64,000 nt of DNA from Enterobacter cloacae (GTDB lineage: Bacteria; Pseudomonadota; Gammaproteobacteria; Enterobacterales; Enterobacteriaceae): NCBI RefSeq assembly GCF_013375935.1, contig NZ_CP056117.1, positions 4,526,001-4,590,000 of the forward strand, written 5' to 3'. The notes beneath the pieces are model-generated. The model had not been told where the DNA came from. It did not search any database and worked only from the letters and a program-made list of their open reading frames with translations. Both the position numbers and the translations under genes were made by a program. This document shows, in pieces, positions 56,907-64,000 of this stretch. Numbering within the stretch: the stretch's first letter is position 1; every line of letters begins with the position of its first letter.

Positions 56907-58571
56907 TTGCAATTTGACTACATCATTATCGGGGCCGGCTCCGCCGGCAACGTACTGGCAACACGACTGACCGAAGATCCGAACACCACCGTGCTGCTGC
57001 TGGAGGCAGGCGGGCCGGATTACCGCTTTGACTTCCGCACCCAGATGCCCGCCGCGCTGGCGTTCCCGCTTCAGGGCAAGCGCTACAACTGGGCCTATGA
57101 AACCCAGCCTGAGCCGCATATGAACAACCGCCGCATGGAGTGCGGACGCGGAAAAGGGCTGGGCGGCTCCTCGCTGATCAACGGCATGTGCTACGTGCGC
57201 GGCAACGCGATGGATCTGGACAGCTGGGCTAAAGAGCCGGGCCTGGAGCACTGGAGCTACCTCAACTGCCTGCCCTACTACCGCAAGGCAGAGACGCGCG
57301 ACGTGGGCCCGAACGACTACCACGGCGGCGACGGTCCGGTGAGCGTCACTACCTCTAAACCGGGCGTAAACCCGCTGTTCGAAGCGATGGTGGAAGCGGG
57401 CGTGCAGGCGGGTTATCCGCGCACCGACGATCTGAACGGCTACCAGCAGGAAGGCTTCGGCCCGATGGACCGCACGGTCACGCCGCAGGGCCGACGCGCC
57501 AGCACCGCGCGCGGCTATCTGGACCAGGCGAAACCGCGCCCGAACCTGACCATCCGCACCCACGCCATGACCGATCGCATTCTTTTTGACGGCAAGCGCG
57601 CGGTGGGCGTCGAGTGGCTGGAGGGCGAAAGCACCATCCCGTCCAACGCGACGGCGAAAAAAGAGGTGCTGCTGTGCGCCGGCGCCATTGCCTCTCCGCA
57701 GATCCTCCAGCGTTCCGGCGTGGGCAACGCCGAACTGCTTAAGCAGTTTGATATCCCGCTGGTGCATGATTTACCCGGCGTGGGCGAAAACCTGCAGGAT
57801 CACCTGGAGATGTACCTTCAGTATGAATGTAAAGAGCCGGTCTCCCTCTACCCTGCCCTGCAGTGGTGGAACCAGCCGAAGATTGGCGCGGAGTGGCTGT
57901 TTGGCGGCACCGGGGTGGGTGCGAGCAACCACTTCGAGGCGGGCGGGTTTATCCGCAGCCGCGAGGAGTTCGAGTGGCCGAACATTCAGTACCACTTCCT
58001 GCCGGTGGCGATTAACTACAACGGCTCAAACGCGGTGAAGGAGCACGGCTTCCAGTGCCACGTCGGCTCCATGCGCTCGCCGAGCCGCGGGCACGTGCGC
58101 ATCACGTCGCGCGATCCGCACCAGCATCCGGCAATCCTGTTCAACTATATGTCCCACGAGCAGGACTGGCAGGAGTTCCGCGACGCGATCCGCATCACCC
58201 GCGAAATCATGCACCAGCCCGCGCTGGACAAGTACCGCGGTCGCGAAATCAGCCCGGGCATCGACTGCCAGACGGATGAACAGCTGGACGAGTTTGTGCG
58301 TAATCACGCCGAAACCGCTTTCCACCCGTGCGGCACCTGCAGGATGGGTTACGACGAGATGGCGGTGGTCGACGGCGAAGGCCGCGTTCACGGGCTGGAG
58401 GGATTACGCGTGGTGGATGCGTCGATTATGCCGCAGATTATTACCGGCAACCTGAACGCCACTACCATCATGATTGGTGAGAAGATTGCCGACGCGATCC
58501 GCGGGCGCGAGCCGCTGGCGAAGAGTACGGCGGCGTATTATGTGGCGAACGGCGCGCCGGTTCGCCGCTAA
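56907..58571 (+). CDS. betA: choline dehydrogenase
   Basis: 554-residue GMC-family flavoprotein that oxidises choline to betaine aldehyde. The FAD-binding motif is [16 protein letters not shown] at the N-terminus; the GMC signature region is [20 protein letters not shown]; the active-site histidine pair is in [14 protein letters not shown]. The start is TTG 56907 ([11 protein letters not shown]), 5 bases after GGGAGG, which matches E. coli BetA; the earlier ATG at 56862 is inside betB. Membrane-associated. Confidence 0.95.
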   Translation: MQFDYIIIGAGSAGNVLATRLTEDPNTTVLLLEAGGPDYRFDFRTQMPAALAFPLQGKRYNWAYETQPEPHMNNRRMECGRGKGLGGSSLINGMCYVRGNAMDLDSWAKEPGLEHWSYLNCLPYYRKAETRDVGPNDYHGGDGPVSVTTSKPGVNPLFEAMVEAGVQAGYPRTDDLNGYQQEGFGPMDRTVTPQGRRASTARGYLDQAKPRPNLTIRTHAMTDRILFDGKRAVGVEWLEGESTIPSNATAKKEVLLCAGAIASPQILQRSGVGNAELLKQFDIPLVHDLPGVGENLQDHLEMYLQYECKEPVSLYPALQWWNQPKIGAEWLFGGTGVGASNHFEAGGFIRSREEFEWPNIQYHFLPVAINYNGSNAVKEHGFQCHVGSMRSPSRGHVRITSRDPHQHPAILFNYMSHEQDWQEFRDAIRITREIMHQPALDKYRGREISPGIDCQTDEQLDEFVRNHAETAFHPCGTCRMGYDEMAVVDGEGRVHGLEGLRVVDASIMPQIITGNLNATTIMIGEKIADAIRGREPLAKSTAAYYVANGAPVRR

Positions 58572-58579
58572 GGCATTAT

Positions 58580-58602
58580 CCCTCTCCCCGGTGGGGAGAG
58601 GG
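58580..58602. repeat. short CCCTCTCCC palindrome after betA
   Basis: CCCTCTCCCCGGTGGGGAGAGGG without the usual GGGGTGAGGG tail. It lies between convergent betA and the next gene and may act as their shared terminator. Confidence 0.75.
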
Positions 58603-58610
58603 AAAGGCGA

Positions 58611-59063
58611 TCACCCTTCCGGCATTGCGGAGGAGTGGTGAGAGGAAATTTTCCACGCTTTTCCGTCCCACGCATAGGTGAAGGTATAGCGTGCCGTCAC
58701 GGACGATTTATCGGCGAAGGTAAAGGTATACGTACCCGTATCAATGGCTTTATTGCAGCCCAGACGAATTGTGCGGGTATCTATTTTGCCGAACGGCTTC
58801 TTCTTCAGAAAATCCTGGAAGTAATCCACGCGCTCCTGGTCGGTCAGCCGGACCTGATTCGAAATTGTCGGCAGCAGAACCGCATCGCTCAGGTAATTCT
58901 CCGCAACCTTATGGGCATCTCCCGTCTGAAGCGAGGCATTCCATTTATCAAAGAGCGCTTCAATTTGCTGATTATCAGCCTTTACGCAGTCGGGCGCGGT
59001 CGCGGCAACAGCAGAAGACGAGGCAAGGCCGAGAAGTACAGTAAGAGAGACTAACTTTTTCAT
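58611..59063 (-). CDS. periplasmic SgcJ/EcaC-family (NTF2-like) protein
   Basis: 150-residue protein with a signal peptide (MKKLVSLTVLLGLASSSAVAA) and an NTF2-like domain (IEALFDKWNASLQTGDAHKV, YFQDFLKKKP, WKISSHHSSAMPEG) of the SgcJ/EcaC or DUF4440 type. Two cysteines (DCVKADNQQ and RLGCNKA) could pair in the periplasm. Such proteins bind small molecules or act as simple enzymes; function is unknown here. It ends against betA through a short palindrome. Confidence 0.75.
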   Translation of the reverse strand: MKKLVSLTVLLGLASSSAVAATAPDCVKADNQQIEALFDKWNASLQTGDAHKVAENYLSDAVLLPTISNQVRLTDQERVDYFQDFLKKKPFGKIDTRTIRLGCNKAIDTGTYTFTFADKSSVTARYTFTYAWDGKAWKISSHHSSAMPEG

Positions 59064-59386
59064 AAACCATTTTCCTTATGTGGTTTTGTTCCTGTGAAGC
59101 GCACTATCCCGATTATCCCGCTGCGTGACAATCCCCATTACTTATTATTACGATTTTTACAAAATGCCGATAAATGGCGGATATTTCTACTGCCGCGTTA
59201 ACCCGCCACAATAAAAATATATTAAAAACATGAAGTTAAATTGTAATGTAATATTCATGAGCGCTTACAGGCTGAATTATTTTGTTACCGTTAATTTCAA
59301 CAAACAACAAATGTTGAAAATACAACTTTTTGTTTAAGTAATATCATTGCCTCCTACTCGCCAGGCGCTATTGAGAGGATCGCATT
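59064..59386. other. 323-base AT-rich gap
   Basis: No frame of note on either strand. The middle (about 59205-59345) is very AT-rich with runs such as AAAAATATATTAAAAA and AATGTTGAAAATACAAC, which looks like promoter and possibly H-NS-bound DNA for the His-rich lipoprotein gene. I see no defined operator or terminator. Confidence 0.5.
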
Positions 59387-59578
59387 ATGCTGAACAGTAA
59401 GTTATGTCTGAACGTCTCCCTTATTATCCTGAGCCTGCTACTCAGCGGCTGCGTAATCGGGGAACATCACTCAACCGAGCACCATCGTTCGGATCATCAT
59501 CCCTGGCACCATGAATCCTCCCGCGCGCACGGCTGGCATGATTTTCATGGCCATCATGGCCATCACGGACGCCATTAA
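59387..59578 (+). CDS. histidine-rich small lipoprotein
   Basis: 63 residues. The signal peptide ends in lipobox LLSGC (Cys22). The 42-residue mature part has 16 histidines (38 percent) in pairs spaced by charged residues (EHH, DHH, WHH, GHHGHHGRH). No other domain. Such composition binds Ni, Zn, Cu or Co, so a metal store or buffer at the outer membrane is likely, though untested. The ATG at 59387 has a GAGAGGATCG upstream region. It precedes a BrnQ-family transporter by 94 bases. Confidence 0.75.
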   Translation: MLNSKLCLNVSLIILSLLLSGCVIGEHHSTEHHRSDHHPWHHESSRAHGWHDFHGHHGHHGRH

Positions 59579-59672
59579 TCCCCCCCGGCAGGCACGTACG
59601 GTTTCAGGCGGTGTTTTATAATGAATGACTCCCGTACGTGGCTCGTCCTGTAATGAGAATGAAGACAACCGC

Positions 59673-60977
59673 ATGACAACTTTTCGCGTCAGGGACATTT
59701 TTATCCTGGGTTTTCTTAACTTCGCGCTGTTTGTCGGGGCGGGTAACATCATTTTCCCCCCCTTAATCGGCTTACAGGCGGGAACCTCAATCTGGTATGC
59801 CGCAACGGGATTTTTGATTACGGGTGTCGGATTGCCGGTTCTTACCGCGATTGCCATGGCGAAAGCAGGCGGATCGCTTTCGGCCATCACCAGCCCAACG
59901 GGGCGCCTCTGCAGTCTGGCACTGACCGTTACCTGTTATCTCTGTATCGGGCCGATCTTCGCTATTCCACGTACCGCCACCGTTTCATACGAACTGGCAT
60001 TGCAGCATTATCATTTGAGTAAAAGCGGGTTGGCCCTGTGGAGCGTTCTCTTCTTCAGCCTGGTGATTCTGGTATCGCTTTATCCAGGACGCCTTCTCGA
60101 TACCGTAGGGAAGTTTTTATCCCCCCTGAAAATCATCGCCCTGCTGGTACTGACGTTCACGGCCATACTCGTCCCGGCAGGCGTTCCGATGCCGCCACAG
60201 GGGCTATACGCTACTTCGCCCTTTTCTCAGGGGATCACCAATGGCTATCTGACGATGGATACGCTGGCAGCTTTGGTCTTTGGTTTGGTAATTGTCAGAG
60301 CCATCCAGTCCAGAGGCGTGACCTCTCCCGGCCTTATCACCCGATACGCCTTGTATTCCGGGCTGATTGCAGGCGTGGGGCTGGTGGTGGTCTATGCAGG
60401 CTTGTTCCGCCTTGGGCTGAGCAGCAGCGGGCTGACTGAAGGCGCAACAAATGGAGCCCAGGTGCTCAGCGCCTATGTGCATTACAGCTATGGACCTGCC
60501 GGAGATCTGTTTCTGGGCGTGCTGATGACCCTTGCCTGCCTGGTCACGGCTATCGGGCTGACGTCTGCCTGTGGAGCCTGGTTCAGCGATCGCACCCGCT
60601 TCAGCTATCGAACCTGTATCTGGTTTTTTTCCATCGCCTCCATGCTGATATCCAATATCGGGCTGACTCAGCTAATCGCCTTATCTGTACCGATTTTGAC
60701 GGCGATTTATCCGGTATTTATCGTGCTTATTCTGACCTTTTTCTTACGGTCATCATTCCGCTCTGCGACGCTGGTGATTGTGCCTGCGGCATTTGTCACC
60801 TTTCTTTTTGGTCTGGCAGACGCGCTTAACGCCGTGGGGGGACCATTGTGGCTGAACGCGCTGAGCAGCAGGATGCCGCTTCACGGTCAGGGGCTAGCCT
60901 GGCTGCTGCCTGCCGCAGGCACACTTTCGTTAACGTTCGTTATTGACCATATACGGTATAAACAACAAGCCTGTTAA
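59673..60977 (+). CDS. LIVCS/BrnQ-family branched-chain amino acid transporter
   Basis: 434-residue inner-membrane transporter with about twelve hydrophobic segments. The family opening GFLNFALFVGAGNIIFPPLIG and IGPIFAIPRTATVSYELAL match BrnQ. BrnQ proteins import leucine, isoleucine and valine with sodium or protons. The start at 59673 (MTTFRVRDIFILG) is preferred; an in-frame ATG at 59625 adds 16 polar residues before the first membrane segment. E. coli brnQ lies elsewhere, so this may be an extra paralogue. The DUF2000 gene follows after 20 bases. Confidence 0.88.
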   Translation: MTTFRVRDIFILGFLNFALFVGAGNIIFPPLIGLQAGTSIWYAATGFLITGVGLPVLTAIAMAKAGGSLSAITSPTGRLCSLALTVTCYLCIGPIFAIPRTATVSYELALQHYHLSKSGLALWSVLFFSLVILVSLYPGRLLDTVGKFLSPLKIIALLVLTFTAILVPAGVPMPPQGLYATSPFSQGITNGYLTMDTLAALVFGLVIVRAIQSRGVTSPGLITRYALYSGLIAGVGLVVVYAGLFRLGLSSSGLTEGATNGAQVLSAYVHYSYGPAGDLFLGVLMTLACLVTAIGLTSACGAWFSDRTRFSYRTCIWFFSIASMLISNIGLTQLIALSVPILTAIYPVFIVLILTFFLRSSFRSATLVIVPAAFVTFLFGLADALNAVGGPLWLNALSSRMPLHGQGLAWLLPAAGTLSLTFVIDHIRYKQQAC

Positions 60978-60997
60978 CAGGACATTGAGGAATCGAG

Positions 60998-61420
60998 ATG
61001 TTTGAAGATAATCAAAAAAAACTCTATATCATTGTTAACCGCACGCAGGATCCGGCACTGCTTCTGAATGCCACCGCCCATCTGGCCGCCGGGATCATGC
61101 GAAAGGCGGATGACGTGCTCTTTCATGATTACCCAAACGATGAAAGTCATCTGAATGCTTACCTTAGCCATTATCCGGTTGTCATCCTACAGGCAAAAAA
61201 CAGCAATCAGCTTAAGACAGCGGCGCTGAAGTGTCAGGAAACGGGGATAATGCTTAACTTCTTTACCACCACGATGCTGGGTAAGTCCTCTGAAGCCCAG
61301 ATCCAGGCAACCAAAGCCGCCTCCCTGGAAGAGCTGGAGTTTGTGGCCATTGCGCTTTATGGGGATGCAGAAACAATTGCGCCCGTCACAAAAAAATTCT
61401 CCGTGTTTCGGCAGGCCTGA
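60998..61420 (+). CDS. DUF2000 family protein
   Basis: 140-residue DUF2000 protein, a family related in fold to peptidyl-tRNA hydrolase 2. It shows KLYIIVNRTQDPALLLNATAHLAAG and an LNFFTTTMLGKSSEAQ segment. It is 20 bases after the BrnQ-like gene with a TTGAGGAA ribosome region, so probably co-transcribed. No signal peptide. Function unknown; association with an amino-acid transporter suggests a role with an imported compound. Confidence 0.75.
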   Translation: MFEDNQKKLYIIVNRTQDPALLLNATAHLAAGIMRKADDVLFHDYPNDESHLNAYLSHYPVVILQAKNSNQLKTAALKCQETGIMLNFFTTTMLGKSSEAQIQATKAASLEELEFVAIALYGDAETIAPVTKKFSVFRQA

Positions 61421-61605
61421 TAACTTTTCCGCATCATATTTTCTTCCCTCCCCCCCACCGCCACGCAATGAATCGGCATTTTGCGCACCTGACAGGGTGC
61501 GCTGGCTCACACAAAATTAAACATTGAGTTTAAATTACAACTTAATGTTGATAGAATTTTCTTACACGATTGGGTAAACCGAAGTAATACGAAGCAGGCA
61601 GATGA

Positions 61606-61938
61606 ATGAATAGCTACGTTTTTCTTTTATTATCAATAGCATGTGAAGTTATTGCGACAACTGCATTAAAATTATCCGACAGTTTTACTCGTTTATGGCC
61701 TTCCCTTATAACCGTGATTTTCTATATTGCGGCCTTCTGGTCGTTAACCATACCGATGAGAACAATACCCACGGGAATTATCTATGCGATATGGTCAGGA
61801 GCCGGAATCGTGCTGATTAGCCTTGCGGGATGGATTATATATGGCCAAAAGCTGGATATAGCTGCCGTGGCAGGAATGGCTCTTATTATTGCCGGCGTGG
61901 TGGTGATAAATCTTTTTTCGAAAACGGCAGGACACTGA
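61606..61938 (+). CDS. EmrE-like small multidrug resistance transporter
   Basis: 110-residue four-helix SMR protein. The essential glutamate is E14 in LSIACEVIATTALKLSD, and the GIIYAIWSGAGIVLISLAGW segment is nearly that of EmrE. It acts as a dual-topology dimer that exchanges protons for quaternary ammonium or similar cations. The surrounding DNA is AT-rich and there is no SugE/Gdx signature, so the QacE/EmrE branch is favoured. Confidence 0.88.
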   Translation: MNSYVFLLLSIACEVIATTALKLSDSFTRLWPSLITVIFYIAAFWSLTIPMRTIPTGIIYAIWSGAGIVLISLAGWIIYGQKLDIAAVAGMALIIAGVVVINLFSKTAGH

Positions 61939-61982
61939 AGAGTTGCTCTATCGCTTCAGATTTCAAGTCACCGGTACAATTT

Positions 61983-62132
61983 ATGATCAAAAATCTTTTA
62001 ATCTGTTTCGCTGTGTTTCTTGTTCTCCTGCTAACGCTTGAAATTCTTTATATCGAAAAGCGTCATGTTAATTTTTTTCGTGATGGGGTAAGAAACGTTG
62101 AGGAAGTCTTGTCCTTGTGGGAAGAGCATTAA
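61983..62132 (+). CDS. small single-span membrane protein (hypothetical)
   Basis: 49 residues, starting ATG 61983. One hydrophobic helix (LLICFAVFLVLLLTLEILYI) is followed by a basic then acidic tail ending LSLWEEH. It begins 44 bases after the SMR gene stop. The ribosome site is weak, so it may be read on the SMR transcript. I do not recognise a family. Confidence 0.4.
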   Translation: MIKNLLICFAVFLVLLLTLEILYIEKRHVNFFRDGVRNVEEVLSLWEEH

Positions 62133-62368
62133 CCGTACTGATATACACTGTATGAACAGCTCTTTTTCTACAAAATGTTCAAATATCTAATTTTATTCAA
62201 ATTCAATGCAATGTTCGATTAATGTAAATTATTGCCTTCATATTTGACAGCTGATTAATTAGGTGCTTGTCAATGTTAATCTGATGGATAGGCAATAACT
62301 ATTATGTACTCTTTACGGAGGTAGCTAAACTGCATTTAGAGTATATTATTTGTTAAAAAGGTAAATGA

Positions 62369-62734
62369 GTGGAAACAACTAAATTATGGATTTCATTAGG
62401 CACTATTGTCAGCCCTATTACTGGAACGTTTTTCACTAAAATAGTCACACAACATAATCATAAATACCTGCTCTGGTATAAGGGCGACTATCTTATCAAA
62501 CCGGGTGATAAAATTAAGGTTAGTAACAACGGTTTTGTCGTTTCCGGGCAATTGCGCTCGGTGAACATTATCCAGATTGATAAATATAGTCCGACCCTCT
62601 GGCGGGTAATGCACAATATGTCCAGCTGTCCTGGTGACAGAGAACCTGAAAATCCATATTGTTCGTCGACGACCCGATGCATTTTCAAGTCCTGCCCTCA
62701 CGGCAAAACACGTCTGAACGTACAAAATCGCTGA
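62369..62734 (+). CDS. hypothetical protein with C-terminal cysteines
   Basis: 121 residues from GTG 62369, with AAAGG about 8 bases upstream and a terminator hairpin just after the stop. The N-terminal half (LWISLGTIVSPITGTFFTKI, then DYLIKPGDKIKVSNNG) reads like a small globular or membrane-anchored protein. The last 35 residues are polar with four cysteines and many P, S and R, which could be a zinc-binding tail or the result of a frameshift near 62620. No family recognised. Confidence 0.35.
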   Translation: METTKLWISLGTIVSPITGTFFTKIVTQHNHKYLLWYKGDYLIKPGDKIKVSNNGFVVSGQLRSVNIIQIDKYSPTLWRVMHNMSSCPGDREPENPYCSSTTRCIFKSCPHGKTRLNVQNR

Positions 62735-63063
62735 GAGCAGCATTACCTGAGCCTCTTTCTTAAGAGGCTTTCAGACGTTAATCTATTACCAGAATAAAAA
62801 GCTTAGATTCGTTGATATTCAGACAAAAAAACTCAGTCTTTTCTCTCCGACTAACGTAACTCTCTACCACTAAACTCACTACTTAGATATAAAAACTCAG
62901 CATTTAACACCACCCGAACAAATCAACCCCTTATTTTCATCCAACCACCTCCTGCAAAATACAATAATCCGGGAAAACACGTCACACATTGCCCTCTTTA
63001 TTAATTGATTTTAGAATTCGTCATACAAAAAATCACTTTAAAATAGATAAAGAGGCAACTGAA
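62735..63063. other. 329-base gap after the 62369 gene
   Basis: It holds a terminator hairpin at 62750-62772 and otherwise AT-rich DNA with scattered short direct repeats of AACTCA / ACTCAG type (about 62825-62905). No gene is evident before the lipoprotein at 63064. Confidence 0.5.
62750..62772 (+). terminator. terminator-like hairpin after the 62369 gene
   Basis: AGCCTCTT and AAGAGGCT form an 8-bp stem with loop TCTT, then TTCAG. The short T-run makes it moderate. Its presence supports a real plus-strand transcript. Confidence 0.6.
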
Positions 63064-63408
63064 ATGCGTCTGGCATCATGCGCTGTTGCGTTAGTTATTA
63101 TCGCTTCATTAGCGGGCTGTAAATCTGAAGAGGGAAAAGCCTTTATTGGCAACTGGATTGAGGATTCAAATTCAAAAACTCCCGCCAAAATAACCATATC
63201 TGAGGATAAGTCTGGAGACAATCATCTCTTTGCAGTGAAAATAACTGACCTGATATGGGATAAAGAAACGGGAATTCATTACAATACGAAGAAAATAAAA
63301 GCCATGGCAAACAAAGAACATTTTTTGTCAGCTTACAACGGCGATAACTTCATCATCTTTGACGATCGCCTAATCTATAACGGCGATCGTTATAAAAGAG
63401 TTGAATAG
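63064..63408 (+). CDS. small lipoprotein (hypothetical)
   Basis: 114 residues from ATG 63064, with AGAGGCAACTG upstream. The signal MRLASCAVALVIIASLAGC ends in lipobox LAGC (Cys19). The mature part has IGNWIEDSNSKTPAKITISE, a pattern seen in small beta-rich lipoproteins that detect or protect the envelope. AT-rich codon use. No family recognised. Confidence 0.7.
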   Translation: MRLASCAVALVIIASLAGCKSEEGKAFIGNWIEDSNSKTPAKITISEDKSGDNHLFAVKITDLIWDKETGIHYNTKKIKAMANKEHFLSAYNGDNFIIFDDRLIYNGDRYKRVE

Positions 63409-63430
63409 TGCTCTTTCTGAGGCGCTGAAT

Positions 63431-63470
63431 CGCCCCCAGCTACGTCAACAGGCGTAGCGATTGAGGGGCG
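63431..63470. repeat. imperfect inverted repeat after the small lipoprotein gene
   Basis: CGCCCC and CTACG face CGTAG and GGGGCG with unequal internal spacers (CAG on one side, CGATTGA on the other). It could end the lipoprotein transcript or that of the fimbrial gene, but lacks a T-run. Confidence 0.4.
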
Positions 63471-63564
63471 AACAAGTATTGTAGCGTTAAAAATCACAGA
63501 ATTGTGAAACAACAGTTTATGACTAATGCATTCATATTATGCCAATTGATTTAATTCTAATGTT

Positions 63565-64000
63565 TTAAAAATAAGTTACCGTATAGACTAATTTCCCGTT
63601 CGCCTTGCCCGCCGTCACACGATCTTCCGTCTGAATATACCTTGCCGAGAGAGGGATAGTTACACTGCTGGCACCATCAGCGGTGAAAGTTCCGGATAAA
63701 CTGCTGCTGAAATCAATAACGTGTGAATCAGCCGATGTTGTATCACCGGAACTGAGTTGAATGCCGATCCCCGTGGCGGCAGTGGGATCGCTGGTATCAA
63801 CAGACATAATGCCGTTGGCTGAGTCCAGCACTGAACTGACGGGAGACAATGAAACTGCCCATGTATTCCACTGCATGGTAGAGGAATCCGAACTATTATC
63901 ATCTGACCAATAACTACTTAAATTACTCCCACTAAATACTCCACAGTTAGTCAACGTAATGTTTGCCGCAATCCATGGCGAGGAACTCCCTTTGACATTA
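63565..64000 (-). CDS. fimbrial subunit, C-terminal part (cut by window edge)
   Basis: The last 145 codons of a minor or major type 1-like fimbrial protein; the frame continues beyond 64000. The reading NITLTNCGVFSG, GIGIQLSSGD, IDFSSSLSG and the end GKLVYTVTYF fit the pilin fold, with the final beta-strand and penultimate tyrosine used for chaperone binding. The initiating methionine seen inside the window is not the true start, because the open frame and similarity extend upstream. Expect usher and chaperone genes to the right. Confidence 0.75.
   Translation of the reverse strand, partial: NVKGSSSPWIAANITLTNCGVFSGSNLSSYWSDDNSSDSSTMQWNTWAVSLSPVSSVLDSANGIMSVDTSDPTAATGIGIQLSSGDTTSADSHVIDFSSSLSGTFTADGASSVTIPLSARYIQTEDRVTAGKANGKLVYTVTYF

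Overview
The window reads as a chromosomal segment of an Enterobacter-like member of the Enterobacteriaceae (E. cloacae complex, Lelliottia or Leclercia type). The coding DNA is mostly GC-rich. It carries near-identical homologues of E. coli ahpCF, ybdO-N-M-L, hcxA, cstA, the whole ent/fep/fes cluster and betTIBA. It also carries genes E. coli K-12 lacks here: the mtn methionine-salvage genes, sitABCD, an inverse autotransporter and a sugar ABC transporter. Assignment to a genus is inference from gene content and order.

Layout. 1-5778: ahpF (partial), ahpC, LysR gene ybdO, the PAPS-reductase-like/ParB-like pair ybdN-ybdM, and aminotransferase ybdL; dsbG, which separates ahpC and ybdO in E. 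coli, is missing. 5846-10690: methionine salvage, mtnBCD and mtnA/mtnK, with MetJ boxes, plus an AHSA1-like gene. 10697-19884 (minus strand): a large Ig-repeat inverse autotransporter and a four-gene ribose-type ABC transporter/LVIVD-protein operon, both inserted between E. coli neighbours ybdL and ybdH. 20054-27777: hcxA, an SDR gene, a RelE/Xre-type toxin-antitoxin pair, ybdD-cstA, and a YjiH/YjiG/M20-peptidase cassette. 27907-46791: the enterobactin locus (entHABEC, fepB, entS, fepDGC, entF-ybdZ-fes, fepA, entD) with Fur boxes in its three divergent promoters; fepE is absent. 46727-50137: sitABCD Mn/Fe importer with MntR-like and Fur-like sites. 50350-52300: a translationally coupled HExxH protein / lipoprotein / Hcp trio and a SymE-like gene. 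52658-58571: betT, betI, betB, betA for choline to glycine betaine. 58611-64000: small periplasmic and lipoprotein genes, a BrnQ-family transporter with a DUF2000 gene, an EmrE-like SMR gene, AT-rich orphan ORFs, and the C-terminus of a fimbrial subunit.

How the genes work together. MtnK, MtnA, MtnB, MtnC and MtnD turn methylthioribose into 2-keto-4-methylthiobutyrate, and YbdL can transaminate that to methionine; MetJ boxes tie the parts together. EntCBA make 2,3-dihydroxybenzoate, EntE/EntB/EntF with YbdZ assemble enterobactin after EntD priming, EntH clears misloaded EntB, EntS exports, FepA-FepB-FepDGC re-import and Fes releases iron. BetT imports choline, BetA and BetB oxidise it, BetI represses.

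Most unusual signals: the compact effector-like/immunity-like/Hcp operon beside a shared Fur/MntR promoter; an 81-bp terminator-plus-palindrome unit in three exact-period tandem copies after fepA, with a related composite forming the end of mtnD; at least ten loci of a dispersed CCCTCTCCC/GGGAGAGGG palindrome; and a histidine-rich mini-lipoprotein.
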